From a virus, in IMG/VR virus record IMGVR_UViG_3300046355_000213, positions 61,035-125,034 of that record: a DNA stretch of 64,000 nt. One strand, written 5' to 3'. Shown here piece by piece: positions 52,702-59,991 of this stretch. Made by a program: the position numbers and the translations under genes. The notes under the pieces were generated by a model. The model made no database searches. It was not told where the DNA came from and worked only from the letters and a program-made list of their open reading frames with translations. The stretch's first letter is position 1; each line of letters opens with the position of its first letter.

Positions 52702-53534
52702 TTTTTGCTTTTCACAATCTTTTCTCTGAAGTCATGCAGGTAACTAATCATGTTAATCACCTCACTTTTCAGATATGGAACATCATACGGAATAACATCA
52801 GCCACAATAGGATCACCGTTGCAATCACGGGCGGCTATGGGGTTGTCGTACTTATCTTTACCGGCTTCTTCAAACTTGACGTGGTGCAAAGTCATTTGAC
52901 CTGGGTCCAGTTTATGGTTATGCTTTTGGATAATGTACATGTACGTAGAGAGCTGTAAGGCGTAGTGCATAAAATTACAGTCATCTAAATGAGCCAGGGG
53001 CCCCTTCATTTTCTGTGAAATACCTTCCCAGTTCTTAAAGCTCTCTGTTTTAATCTCTTTGTTGGTCTTGTAGTCCAGGATATTGATTTTGGAATTAACC
53101 ACATCCACGTAGTCACTCTGACCACAGATACCGGCAGACTTTAAAAACACCATGTGCTCAGGATAAACGCCATCTACAAGCTTCTGTGCAGGAGCATACT
53201 TGATGCCGTCAATCTCCACAGGTTTGAACACCGGTACTTCAATACCGTCTTTGGTCATCGTGCTTAGCTCACAGATATCACTCTCACGTTGATTGTGGTA
53301 CCAGGTACCCAATGTAGTGGCTCTAAGCGCTTCTGACTTCCAGGCATCCCGGATATCGCCAGGGGTCATACCGTACCATTTGCTTCGCTTGTTCTTGGCA
53401 CTCTTCTCAGACATGCTCTGTGCATCAAAAGGCTGCTTAAAATAACCTACCAGCGTAGTTACGCTTAGCCAGTTTATAGGCTCTTCATCAATGCTCTTAT
53501 ACTCGTGTTTGTCAGGTATGAAAATTATTGCCAT
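52698..53534 (-). CDS. PD-(D/E)XK nuclease-like protein (278 aa)
   Basis: The order GICGQSDYVDVV (about residues 134-145), ILDYKTNKEI (about 150-159) and LQLSTYMYII (about 195-204) gives the Asp, DxK and QxxxY motifs of RecB/Cas4-type PD-(D/E)XK nucleases. The N-terminal half is a helical domain. Such enzymes trim or process DNA ends in recombination or in degradation of host DNA. The 4-base overlap with the next gene points to co-translation. Confidence 0.75.
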   Translation of the reverse strand: MAIIFIPDKHEYKSIDEEPINWLSVTTLVGYFKQPFDAQSMSEKSAKNKRSKWYGMTPGDIRDAWKSEALRATTLGTWYHNQRESDICELSTMTKDGIEVPVFKPVEIDGIKYAPAQKLVDGVYPEHMVFLKSAGICGQSDYVDVVNSKINILDYKTNKEIKTESFKNWEGISQKMKGPLAHLDDCNFMHYALQLSTYMYIIQKHNHKLDPGQMTLHHVKFEEAGKDKYDNPIAARDCNGDPIVADVIPYDVPYLKSEVINMISYLHDFREKIVKSKK

Positions 53535-53835
53535 GACTAAAACCTATTTGTTGTTTTGGTTTATCTATCCTCGTTAGTAATTCATCTATAGAATGAAAGG
53601 TTACATAAAACCGGGAGCTGAAGCGGTCATAGACCATGCTGCGCTTTTTATTTACCCGGTTATTCTTACCTACATATTCCTCTATAGAGGTAATGGCGTC
53701 TCTGTGAAACCATTTGCGTATGGAGATTTCTCTCACCAATACCTGACGCTCCTCAGGGAACTCATCCTCTCCATGTTTCTCATAGACCGTTTTGGTCTTG
53801 TAGATAGGATGTGATATGATGAGTTCAATCATCAT
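53512..53835 (-). CDS. Unknown protein (107 aa)
   Basis: An alpha/beta protein with a basic middle (NRVNKKRSMVYDRFSSRFYV). No recognised motif. It overlaps the nuclease start by about 23 bases and the upstream Cys-rich gene by one base, so it belongs to a tightly packed operon of DNA-metabolism-like proteins. Confidence 0.6.
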   Translation of the reverse strand: MMIELIISHPIYKTKTVYEKHGEDEFPEERQVLVREISIRKWFHRDAITSIEEYVGKNNRVNKKRSMVYDRFSSRFYVTFHSIDELLTRIDKPKQQIGFSHGNNFHT

Positions 53836-54164
53836 TACATACCCAGTTTAATGTTTAAAGCATCTTCCTGTTCCTGGGTCATAACGGCCTCCCATTTTCC
53901 TTTGGGACAATCACTGGACAGTGATCTGGTCTTAAAACTCAGAGAGCATCCACATCCACCCCTGGTCTGGTCACAGCAAGGCTGCGTTCCAGGAGCCATG
54001 CAACCGGTACCTACAAAATCATAGAGGGTACAACCCTGGCAGATATTCATACGTACCTGAGCCACTGCTTCCACATCTTCTTTTCTGAAGATATTGTTGG
54101 TGATCCCTTCCAGGATCTGGCCTTTATTTTTCCAGATGGTTATCAGGTTCTCCTTGAGACTCAT
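53835..54164 (-). CDS. Cys-rich metal-binding protein (109 aa)
   Basis: Eight Cys in a compact core: NICQGCTLYDFVGTGC, PCCDQTRGGCGCSLSF and SSDCPKGKW. The pattern CxxC...GCGC.L..KTRSLSxxCPxGKW is one I recall as widespread in Bacteroidota phages without known function. Zinc or iron-sulfur binding is likely. It overlaps the HU-like gene by about 40 bases. Confidence 0.7.
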   Translation of the reverse strand: MSLKENLITIWKNKGQILEGITNNIFRKEDVEAVAQVRMNICQGCTLYDFVGTGCMAPGTQPCCDQTRGGCGCSLSFKTRSLSSDCPKGKWEAVMTQEQEDALNIKLGM

Positions 54165-54531
54165 GTCGGTGGGTTTTAATAAACTCTTTTCGTTGCATCT
54201 CTACCTCAGCCAGCTTCTTGAGTTGCTTGAGGTCATAGATCTTCTCGGCATTCTTGTACCTGGCTGATATCTTCTGGAAACCCTGTTGCTGGTTCTTTTC
54301 TTCAAAGGTCTCCAGCCGTTCAATTTCTTTATCTATCAACCAGTGCTTGCAGGTAAAGTCGCCTAAGTTGGCCACATGGACCCTTATGTTCTTCATCCTG
54401 CTCAGGGATTCTCTCACAGTACTCCAATAGTGGGATGTGACATCCTCTATCAGCGTCTGGGATACCTGCAGCTGTAAAGCCAGTTGAGGTATCAGTTCTT
54501 TGGATTTTTTAGGACGTAGCAAGGGCGACAA
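54124..54531 (-). CDS. HU/IHF-like DNA-binding protein (135 aa), probable
   Basis: Residues about 25-70 (LIEDVTSHYWSTVRESLSRM, then IRVHVANLGDFTCKHWLID) follow the helix-helix-strand order of HU/IHF proteins, with LGDF at the usual GFGxF position. The C-terminal half is a long charged coiled coil (about 75-125), longer than in bacterial HU. Crassvirales are known to carry IHF-like genes near the structural block. It may bend DNA during packaging or replication. Confidence 0.6.
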   Translation of the reverse strand: MSPLLRPKKSKELIPQLALQLQVSQTLIEDVTSHYWSTVRESLSRMKNIRVHVANLGDFTCKHWLIDKEIERLETFEEKNQQQGFQKISARYKNAEKIYDLKQLKKLAEVEMQRKEFIKTHRHESQGEPDNHLEK

Positions 54532-54874
54532 ACTTGTAGTCTAACAATATATTCCCTTGGGTCACCATCTGGATAATAGGGTTTAGCATGATCCGTTTCT
54601 TGGTCTTACCATCCTTTACCACCAGGCTCTTACGCTCCGCTTTGTTGACGGCATTTCTAACCGTCTGTGGAGAGGAGAAGATACCTGCATCTGCACACTT
54701 GTTGCAGAACTCGGTAAGCTCTTGTTCTCCTTCCTGTGCAAGCATGGACAAGCATTCCAAATCTGATTCACTCACAGCAATCTTCTGCAGGTAACAGTGT
54801 GTCAGGATCTGGAACTTGATGCAGTCCCAGTATTCCATCCTGACCTTCTTTTCTACCTGGTTGAACGTTGCCAT
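54509..54874 (-). CDS. Winged-helix-like protein (121 aa)
   Basis: The middle (LECLSMLAQEGEQELTEFCN, then FSSPQTVRNAVNKAERKSLV and RIMLNPII) resembles a winged-helix with recognition helix and C-terminal strands. No catalytic motif. It may bind DNA as a replication or regulatory factor. It overlaps the HU-like gene by about 23 bases and its start meets the upstream gene end. Confidence 0.6.
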   Translation of the reverse strand: MATFNQVEKKVRMEYWDCIKFQILTHCYLQKIAVSESDLECLSMLAQEGEQELTEFCNKCADAGIFSSPQTVRNAVNKAERKSLVVKDGKTKKRIMLNPIIQMVTQGNILLDYKFVALATS

Positions 54875-55116
54875 TATCCTCGTTTCAATTTCTTACTGGA
54901 CTCTTCGGTCTCTGTAAGGGTATCGTCTTCCTTTGGTGGCTCCATCATCTGCGTTAAGAAAGCAATAGCTTTCACTTCCTCAGCTCTGGCACGTGCATAG
55001 TTCATGTTTAGCTCCTGGAGCTTTACACGCTTTTCCATGATTTCAATTTGCTCTTCTAAATGAGCCATCATCTGCTCCTTTGAGGGCATCTCTTGTTGTT
55101 GTTCTTCTTGGGACAT
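54874..55116 (-). CDS. Coiled-coil mini-protein (80 aa)
   Basis: Glu/Lys/Gln-rich helix (KEQMMAHLEEQIEIMEKRVK) with heptads through most of its length and a basic C-terminal end (KKLKRG). The leader reads ATAAACCAACAATCCA before ATG, fitting the AACCAAC pattern of other late genes. Unknown function; a dimerising adaptor is possible. Confidence 0.6.
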   Translation of the reverse strand: MSQEEQQQEMPSKEQMMAHLEEQIEIMEKRVKLQELNMNYARARAEEVKAIAFLTQMMEPPKEDDTLTETEESSKKLKRG

Positions 55117-55128
55117 TGGATTGTTGGT

Positions 55129-55422
55129 TTATAGTTCTAAATCTTTATCAGTGTGGGTGGTGATCTTTAAACCCTTTGCTTTGGTCCAAAGATTAAACAC
55201 GCTATCATAGGGTACATCCACGGTGTATGTATCGCCTACTTTGGTGTATATCGTGGTACAGTAGTACAAAGGATCCAGGATCTCATCAATGGTCTGTTTA
55301 ATGGCACATACCTCCGTAAGGTCAATGGCAAACTTGATCCAACTGCCTGGATCCGGTAGGTTCAAATCCTCAGATTCTTCCTGGGAAATGGCATAGCAGT
55401 GTACGTTACATTGTAGTATCAT
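55129..55422 (-). CDS. Unknown protein at head of late transcript (97 aa)
   Basis: A small alpha/beta protein (DLNLPDPGSWIKFAIDLTEV, then YTKVGDTYTVDVPYDSVFNL). No motif recognised. It is the first gene downstream of a late-promoter-like motif, so it leads the packaging and morphogenesis transcript. Confidence 0.6.
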   Translation of the reverse strand: MILQCNVHCYAISQEESEDLNLPDPGSWIKFAIDLTEVCAIKQTIDEILDPLYYCTTIYTKVGDTYTVDVPYDSVFNLWTKAKGLKITTHTDKDLEL

Positions 55423-55433
55423 AGGATAGGCCC

Positions 55434-55448
55434 TCAGTAATAATATAC
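55434..55448 (-). promoter_or_regulatory. Late-promoter-like motif
   Basis: The minus strand reads GTATATTATTACTGA preceded by TTTTTAA, 12 bases before the ATG at 55422. It would start the transcript through the DNA-binding, nuclease and tRNA region. Confidence 0.65.
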
Positions 55449-55472
55449 TTAAAAAGTTTAAACTCTACAAAT

Positions 55473-55543
55473 TTACTCACATTTATTGTAGAGGTGCAAG
55501 CATTACTTTTGCACAGGTGTTCATATTAACACCGCAGGTATAT
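55473..55543. other. Three consecutive hairpins
   Basis: CTCTACAA/TTGTAGAG (55473-55503), GTGCAA/TTGCAC (55504-55524) and GGTGTT/AACACC (55526-55543) follow one another with at most one base between. They lie between the HxlR gene and the late promoter. They could terminate HxlR transcription or be a small RNA. An AT-rich GTATATAATATATTTT sequence follows. Confidence 0.6.
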
Positions 55544-55612
55544 AATATATTTTACTGTAAAGGGAGGGAATAATAGAAAGGTAAGAGAGTAACTATCAAG
55601 TAACTAAATGTG

Positions 55613-55993
55613 CTACTCTCCCTGGGCCTCATCCTGGATAGCTTCATGGAGGTATTCAGCTACTTCTGGAGATATTTCGTAGACGTCCTGATTTATGTAG
55701 ATATGGCCTTTAAGGAATTTTATATAGTCGGCAATCAGGTACACGTAATTCATAACATGCCCACTGAGCTCATAGGTCACCTTAACCGGGATGGTATTGT
55801 ATTGCTTGCGTAGAATAATGCGGTGGTACTCTAACTGTTGCAAAGATTCTGAAAGCACCTTCACAGAACAATCCGGCAACCCTGCCTTTATCTGGGAGAA
55901 CCTCATAGGACCATCCTTTAAACTGTGTAGTATAATCACTCTCCATTTCCTACCAAATATATCAGCTCCATAGTGGGTAATTGCAGCATTCAT
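55613..55993 (-). CDS. HxlR-type transcription regulator
   Basis: 126 residues with the HxlR winged-helix pattern: IFGRKWRVIILHSLKDGPMR (about 12-31), RFSQIKAGLPDCSVKVLSES, LQQLEYHRIILRKQYNTIPV and KVTYELSGHVMNYV. The family binds DNA as dimers and often senses small molecules or redox state; the N-terminal Cys of some members is absent. It is the first gene of the minus-strand block, next to the divergent region, so it is placed to control the early-late switch. That role is inferred. Confidence 0.9.
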   Translation of the reverse strand: MNAAITHYGADIFGRKWRVIILHSLKDGPMRFSQIKAGLPDCSVKVLSESLQQLEYHRIILRKQYNTIPVKVTYELSGHVMNYVYLIADYIKFLKGHIYINQDVYEISPEVAEYLHEAIQDEAQGE

Positions 55994-56402
55994 TCTTATA
56001 AATTATAATAGTATCAACTGACAAAGTAATTGCATACAACTTGTATAGCTTATTGCATACGTTTACTTTTTTTTGTCTTAATACTAAGTGAGTAAGAAGT
56101 AACCTAGTTACCGTTTAGGGATTGGGTATCCAGGTGTTAGTGAGGTTAAACAGAAAGGAGTAGTTCTTGGTAGATGTAATGTACAACTATTCCTGGTATA
56201 AACACGCCCCCCTATGTATAACTTGTGCAGACACCCCCCCGGTAGTTCTCTAAATGGACCTGGTGTGTGTGGGAAGGGAATGGGCATGTTGCATATAGTA
56301 GGTTATGTAGGAGGCCACCTCCAACGACCCCTCCCTGTGATTGATGTGTAAGGTACCCCCTAGCGGTTGTGGGGTCACTAAACATACACATCACCCACTA
56401 CT
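55994..56402. promoter_or_regulatory. Divergent control region between late and early genes
   Basis: No gene is supported here. It holds a TATTATAATTTATAA sequence just before the HxlR ATG (minus strand), two copies of ATTGCATAC, and runs of C (6 at 56207, 7 at 56234, CCCCTCCC at about 56328 and 5 at about 56355) that are unlike the neighbouring DNA. It is a candidate site for promoter control, replication origin or packaging signal; none is proven. Confidence 0.5.
56029..56060. repeat. Direct repeat ATTGCATAC, 23 bp apart
   Basis: ATTGCATAC occurs at 56029-56037 and 56052-56060, on the same face two turns apart; a third copy lies at 57008-57016. They are near the HxlR start and may be operators. 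Confidence 0.5.
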
Positions 56403-56678
56403 ATGCTAAAATTCGTAGCAAGCAATGTAAAGAAAGTTGTTGCTCTGGAAGAGTCAACTTCACCTGTAACAGGTATCGCAGTATTCCAGGATGGTACGCA
56501 AGCTATGTTCTCTGTGGTAAAGCACCTCGAAGAAGATGGCACTCCCAAGTTCTTAACGGCTGATGACACGCTCAAAGCTGGCTGGAAGGTGGAGGGTGAC
56601 TGGTTGCGCGACCCTAACGCAGCACGTGGCGGCTTAACGCTGGCTACTGCTAAGCGCAGAACTATTGCGGACGAGTAA
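56403..56678 (+). CDS. Small early protein (91 aa)
   Basis: Starts MLKFVASNVKKVVALEESTS and continues as a small beta-rich protein (PVTGIAVFQDGTQAMFSVVK, then KAGWKVEGDWLRDPNAARGG). No known motif. It is the first plus-strand gene and GC-richer than its neighbours. A hairpin begins on its stop codon. Unknown function. Confidence 0.7.
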   Translation: MLKFVASNVKKVVALEESTSPVTGIAVFQDGTQAMFSVVKHLEEDGTPKFLTADDTLKAGWKVEGDWLRDPNAARGGLTLATAKRRTIADE

Positions 56679-56692
56679 GCCCTAAGGGGCTT
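56677..56692 (+). terminator. Hairpin overlapping the stop codon
   Basis: AAGCCC and GGGCTT pair around TAAG directly on the stop of the 91-residue gene, followed by CTCGCCCTTTTAG. A compact terminator or attenuator. Confidence 0.5.
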
Positions 56693-56748
56693 CTCGCCCT
56701 TTTAGCTCATTTAGCCTCAGCTTCCGTCAGCATATTACAAGTCCTTCA

Positions 56749-56782
56749 GGGCAGGTGTAGTACAGACTATGTCTGCCCTTTT
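56749..56782 (+). terminator. Terminator hairpin
   Basis: GGGCAG/CTGCCC stem with inner AGAC/GTCT pairing, followed by TTTT. It ends the first early transcript. From 56783 to 57072 I see no gene; that stretch has several short GTGTGT runs and one ATTGCATAC copy. Confidence 0.65.
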
Positions 56783-57072
56783 ACAAAGCTAATGTCAGGT
56801 GTGATTAGTGTCAATCACGGAATAGTACAACACATTTTAGTATAATCCCTGGGATTTCTCTTCCGGGTTCTTAAAATAGTACAAGAGTGTGTGTGTTAGT
56901 AAGAGTGTGAGACACCATCAACACCACTATCCTTTAACTCTCAGTACTCCTCTCAACATATCCCTCAAAAGCGGATTAGATAGCTATACACTGCATCTAA
57001 GCCCTTCATTGCATACAAACCTTAGTTTCACCCAACACCTCTGACAGTAGGTCCTCACTGTTCTCAGTCATT

Positions 57073-57294
57073 ATGGTAATCTCATACACCATGTCACTTG
57101 TTAATCATCATGCTATTCCTCAGATAGTAGATAACCTCTCTTTGCTTAAAGACAAGATATCTAATATCAAGGTTATAGAGTATTATTCTACAAGCCTTAC
57201 CATTAAGATGGCGCTCACTCGTGAGTTCACTCATGAAGAGCTTATTAGCCTTGGTGTTCTTATAGGTAATATAGAGAAACAAGCGGTTTCTTAA
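57073..57294 (+). CDS. Small early protein (73 aa)
   Basis: A short helix-rich protein (HAIPQIVDNLSLLKDKISNI, then TREFTHEELISLGVLIGNIE). An internal start at 57091 (MSLVNHH) is equally possible. No motif recognised. It is followed by a small hairpin. Function unknown. Confidence 0.6.
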   Translation: MVISYTMSLVNHHAIPQIVDNLSLLKDKISNIKVIEYYSTSLTIKMALTREFTHEELISLGVLIGNIEKQAVS

Positions 57295-57302
57295 ATCATT
57301 CA

Positions 57303-57354
57303 CCGGGCCCTTAGTGGCTCGGTTTCACCCAATCTCTGACTGTAGACAACAGTC
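57303..57354 (+). other. Two hairpins between early genes
   Basis: CCGGGCC/GGCTCGG (57303-57322) is followed by TTTC, and GACTGT/ACAGTC (57338-57354) sits 11 bases before the next ATG. They may be a terminator and a translation control element. Confidence 0.55.
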
Positions 57355-57365
57355 GCAATCTATGT

Positions 57366-57818
57366 ATGGAAAAGATACTAGAACTGGCGCTCAAAAGTGC
57401 GCCGATTAATACCAAAAACCTGATGCGTATCTTCAAGGCTACCGGTAATGCTCAAGTAGCAACAGAAATTGCCCTGGGCATCTTTGAAGAACCTGAAGTT
57501 CCTTATCACTGCTCTCTTTATATCGACAGCATGTATCATGATGCTAAGCTTGTAGAGTATAATCCTTTTACAGATGAGGTGAGGTTCAGCTACACCCCTT
57601 GTGAAATGAAAAGAGGGTGGGTACCAAAAGGAACAAAAAATCCCACAACAGATGACTTCGCATCTACCTCAACCTACTCTAATAGTGCAGCTGGTGATCT
57701 GGGTATAACAACCGAAGAGCTGGAAGAGCAGTATGATAAGGTGAGTATTGTAACAAACCTTAGAGACTATCGTAACGAAACCACTACCTCTCTTTCCTCT
57801 TGGACAAGACGAGAGTAA
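57366..57818 (+). CDS. Unknown early protein (150 aa)
   Basis: An alpha/beta protein (LELALKSAPINTKNLMRIFK, then VPYHCSLYIDSMYHDAKLVE) with a polar C-terminus. No recognised domain. The region downstream (57819-58033) holds a strong hairpin and no convincing gene. Confidence 0.65.
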   Translation: MEKILELALKSAPINTKNLMRIFKATGNAQVATEIALGIFEEPEVPYHCSLYIDSMYHDAKLVEYNPFTDEVRFSYTPCEMKRGWVPKGTKNPTTDDFASTSTYSNSAAGDLGITTEELEEQYDKVSIVTNLRDYRNETTTSLSSWTRRE

Positions 57819-57845
57819 AATACGTACAAAAGGGTCTCTTTCGTG

Positions 57846-57866
57846 CCGGTGTGTTGCTTACACCGG
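57846..57866 (+). other. Hairpin in early intergenic region
   Basis: CCGGTGT and ACACCGG form a perfect 7 bp stem with a 7-base loop. It lies in a 215-base stretch between genes and could be an mRNA processing or terminator element. Confidence 0.55.
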
Positions 57867-58033
57867 ATTGCTCTTACAAGCAAAGACAGGCAGACTATCC
57901 TGGGTAATTACCAGGCATCAGTGGCAGGATTGATGCACAATGTCATGGAGGACCTGCTTTCCTCTACTGTTTCACCTGGGTGGAGTGATGCTAGGCAATA
58001 TGTCCTGGCGAATCCACCCATTTTTTTATCCCA

Positions 58034-58273
58034 ATGAGTAAATTCAAAGTATTCAACACGCTCAAGAAAGCTAAGCACTATGTCAAGTATTACAATACCA
58101 TGATGGCTAATGAGATAAACACCGACCCATACTACGGTGGTGACTATCATCATGACTATCTGAGTATTGATGGCGACAGAGTGCTTAATCATTCTGGTTG
58201 GCGGTGTGGCTGCGGCTGTGACCGTGGACACAACAATCTGACCGTAATAGGCAGAATTAAATCAATTGTATAA
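58034..58273 (+). CDS. Small early protein with Cys/Gly motif (79 aa)
   Basis: The N-terminal helix is basic (KFKVFNTLKKAKHYVKYYNT). The C-terminal part (NHSGWRCGCGCDRGHNNL) has three Cys and His residues that may bind a metal. Unknown function. The start may be coupled to a weak upstream frame via ATGA. Confidence 0.6.
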   Translation: MSKFKVFNTLKKAKHYVKYYNTMMANEINTDPYYGGDYHHDYLSIDGDRVLNHSGWRCGCGCDRGHNNLTVIGRIKSIV

Positions 58274-58290
58274 CCCATAACAAAAAAACA

Positions 58291-58584
58291 ATGAAAAAAG
58301 TAATCCTTGCCCTGGCATTATCAGGGCTTCTGTTGAGCTGTTCAGATAGAAACAAAACAGTAAAAGTAAAAAGTGGTGCCTTGATCTCAGTATTTGATCC
58401 GGGAAGAGTTGATCTTCCTAGAGGTACTAAAGTATGCGCACTTGGTTACACCCAAAGTGGTGGAATCCGCTGGACAATGTGTACTGATGGTGAGTTCCTG
58501 GATACAACCTATGTTATCAAACACAACATCAAGGGTATATCTAAGAACGTAGCTATCATCCACAAAACCGGATACGTACAGTAG
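58291..58584 (+). CDS. Phage lipoprotein (97 aa)
   Basis: MKKVILALALSGLLLSCSDR is a lipoprotein signal with LLSC lipobox, so Cys17 is probably lipidated after cleavage. The mature part is a small beta-rich domain (TKVCALGYTQSGGIRWTMCT). Phage lipoproteins often block superinfection by related phages. It starts after AACAAAAAAACA, a typical Bacteroidota leader. Confidence 0.75.
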   Translation: MKKVILALALSGLLLSCSDRNKTVKVKSGALISVFDPGRVDLPRGTKVCALGYTQSGGIRWTMCTDGEFLDTTYVIKHNIKGISKNVAIIHKTGYVQ

Positions 58585-58586
58585 TC

Positions 58587-58772
58587 ATGAAAGTAGGTAA
58601 CTACGTTGCATTAGTGCTGGCAAGTGCCGGACTAATGATCATGCTCCTGGCTTTATTTATCTTTGGCCAGAATAGTAACAGCCTGAATGAAATCTCAGTG
58701 CACCTTTTATTTTTTCTTGGATCTGTGATAGCTGCTTTTGGTATCTTCTCTTTGAAGCCAACCAAGCAGTGA
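58587..58772 (+). CDS. Small membrane protein (61 aa)
   Basis: Two hydrophobic segments (VALVLASAGLMIMLLALFIF and LLFFLGSVIAAFGIF) suggest a hairpin membrane protein. It begins 2 bases after the lipoprotein stop, so the two are probably made together at the cell envelope. Confidence 0.65.
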   Translation: MKVGNYVALVLASAGLMIMLLALFIFGQNSNSLNEISVHLLFFLGSVIAAFGIFSLKPTKQ

Positions 58773-58793
58773 TCACGCAAACTCTAATCTAAC

Positions 58794-59051
58794 ATGAAGA
58801 CTTATCATATTTTTCATGCAGTGATGCCTCAGTTTGAGGAAATCATTGAACAAGAACGTAAGTACGTAGGTTCTGTACTTGCTGAATCTTTAGAACACGC
58901 ATTTGTGCGTAGTCAGAATCTTGAACGTCACTGGAACCAACAGAGTCCGTGTCGTAGCACCAGTGTAGGTGATGTTATTCAGTCAGAAGACAATAACATT
59001 GACTATTTGGTAGCAGGTATTGGTTTTAAGGCTCTTATCCAGTTTGGGTAA
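58794..59051 (+). CDS. Unknown early protein (85 aa)
   Basis: A soluble alpha/beta protein (MKTYHIFHAVMPQFEEIIEQ, then SVGDVIQSEDNNIDYLVAGI). This layout recalls small phage proteins of unknown function. It lies directly before the tRNA-like gene. Confidence 0.65.
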   Translation: MKTYHIFHAVMPQFEEIIEQERKYVGSVLAESLEHAFVRSQNLERHWNQQSPCRSTSVGDVIQSEDNNIDYLVAGIGFKALIQFG

Positions 59052-59063
59052 GAGCTTTTAACT

Positions 59064-59160
59064 GGTCAGGTGGCGGAATTGGTAAGACGTGCTTAAAACA
59101 GGCGGTTATAGAGTGTAGCTATGTATATAACTTTTGCAGGTTCGAATCCTGTCCTGACTA
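59064..59160 (+). tRNA. tRNA-Leu-like gene with disturbed anticodon arm
   Basis: Acceptor GGTCAGG/CCTGACT, leucine-type D-arm TGGCGGAATTGGTAAGAC, T-arm GCAGG-TTCGAAT-CCTGT and long variable arm GTTATA/TATAAC are visible. The CTTAAAA loop would give anticodon TAA (Leu), but its stem pairs at only three of five positions and competes with the D-stem. It appears to lack a few bases relative to a normal tRNA-Leu. It is the only plus-strand tRNA-like gene. Confidence 0.6.
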
Positions 59161-59246
59161 CAGTGGTGTCATTACCATAGTTTACGAACTGAAATAAAAA
59201 TGTGACAGCTGGAAAGACAGCATTTTTTTCAACCAAACAAAATAGT

Positions 59247-59843
59247 ATGAAAGCAATATTGCTCTTATTACTCGGGTTTAGTGACGCGGACACCAAGATG
59301 ATTAAGAAAGAAGTAGAATCTTTCTATCATGTCAAGGTAACAAGCGTGCAACAGGCAGATCTTCCAGAGATTGCCTATGAACCCATTCGCAAGAGGTACA
59401 AAGCAAATGAGATTCTTGACTACCTGGTCCACGCTTATCCGGAATACACTGTACTGGCTATAACTTCCAAAGACATTGCCATGAGCAAGCACGGAAGCTA
59501 TGACTGGGGTATCCTGGGTTACAGCATTGTGGGGCGCGGAGTTTCAGTAGTCTCCACGCATCGTATCAAATCACGGGACTTACTCGTGAAGGTGGTCTTA
59601 CATGAGTTTGGCCACGGGCAGGGTTTACCGCACTGTAGTAGTGCAGATCCTTGCATAATGAAAGACGCAAAGGGCAAAGGCAAGACTATCAGTCAGCAAC
59701 CTAAGGCTCTATGCAAGAAATGTAATCTTCAACTTAAAATCTCAAGACATGAAAGTAATTATCATGGTAACAATCTACCTGAGCACGTTTGCTCTGTTTT
59801 TCTTAATGCTGTCCGCCTTTGGCATCCTATGGGGATCTTATAA
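59247..59843 (+). CDS. Archaemetzincin-like metalloprotease
   Basis: 198 residues from ATG 59247 (chosen over 59202 because CAACCAAACAAAATAGT precedes it). The motif HEFGHGQGLPHC is followed, after five residues, by CIM, then exactly 17 residues, then CKKC. This closely fits the archaemetzincin signature HExxHxxGxxHCx4CxMx17CxxC, with one extra residue in the first gap. A short hydrophobic N-terminus (AILLLLLGFSDADTK) may be structural rather than a signal. The C-terminal end runs about 95 bases into the next gene, an unusual overlap. Confidence 0.85.
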   Translation: MKAILLLLLGFSDADTKMIKKEVESFYHVKVTSVQQADLPEIAYEPIRKRYKANEILDYLVHAYPEYTVLAITSKDIAMSKHGSYDWGILGYSIVGRGVSVVSTHRIKSRDLLVKVVLHEFGHGQGLPHCSSADPCIMKDAKGKGKTISQQPKALCKKCNLQLKISRHESNYHGNNLPEHVCSVFLNAVRLWHPMGIL

Positions 59844-59967
59844 GGACGTGATCACCAGTTCTAGCTGGTTTATGTGCTACAGTCTATTCATTGGCTGGTG
59901 GTTGGCTATATTCCCTACCAGGGAGTACTACCTGACACAAGAAAAATATTTTGACAGAGTATTCTAA
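59749..59967 (+). CDS. Small membrane protein (72 aa)
   Basis: Two hydrophobic stretches (VIIMVTIYLSTFALFFLMLS and WFMCYSLFIGWWLAIF). It overlaps the protease reading frame by about 95 bases. A membrane-localised phage protein of unknown function; a holin-like role is possible but not shown. Confidence 0.65.
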   Translation: MKVIIMVTIYLSTFALFFLMLSAFGILWGSYKDVITSSSWFMCYSLFIGWWLAIFPTREYYLTQEKYFDRVF

Positions 59968-59991
59968 GACATTGTTTGGGTAAACAAGAAG

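Noticed and set aside
56200-56360. G-quadruplex from the C-runs
   Set aside because: The runs are too far apart (more than 20 bases) for an ordinary intramolecular quadruplex.
57843-58037. GTG-started frame of 64 codons overlapping the next gene by ATGA
   Set aside because: It starts inside a perfect hairpin, lacks a convincing leader, and its protein does not look natural; a shorter real gene inside cannot be excluded.
57908-58231. Minus-strand frame of 107 codons in the early region
   Set aside because: It is opposite to the 79-residue gene and a hairpin region, with low-quality composition.
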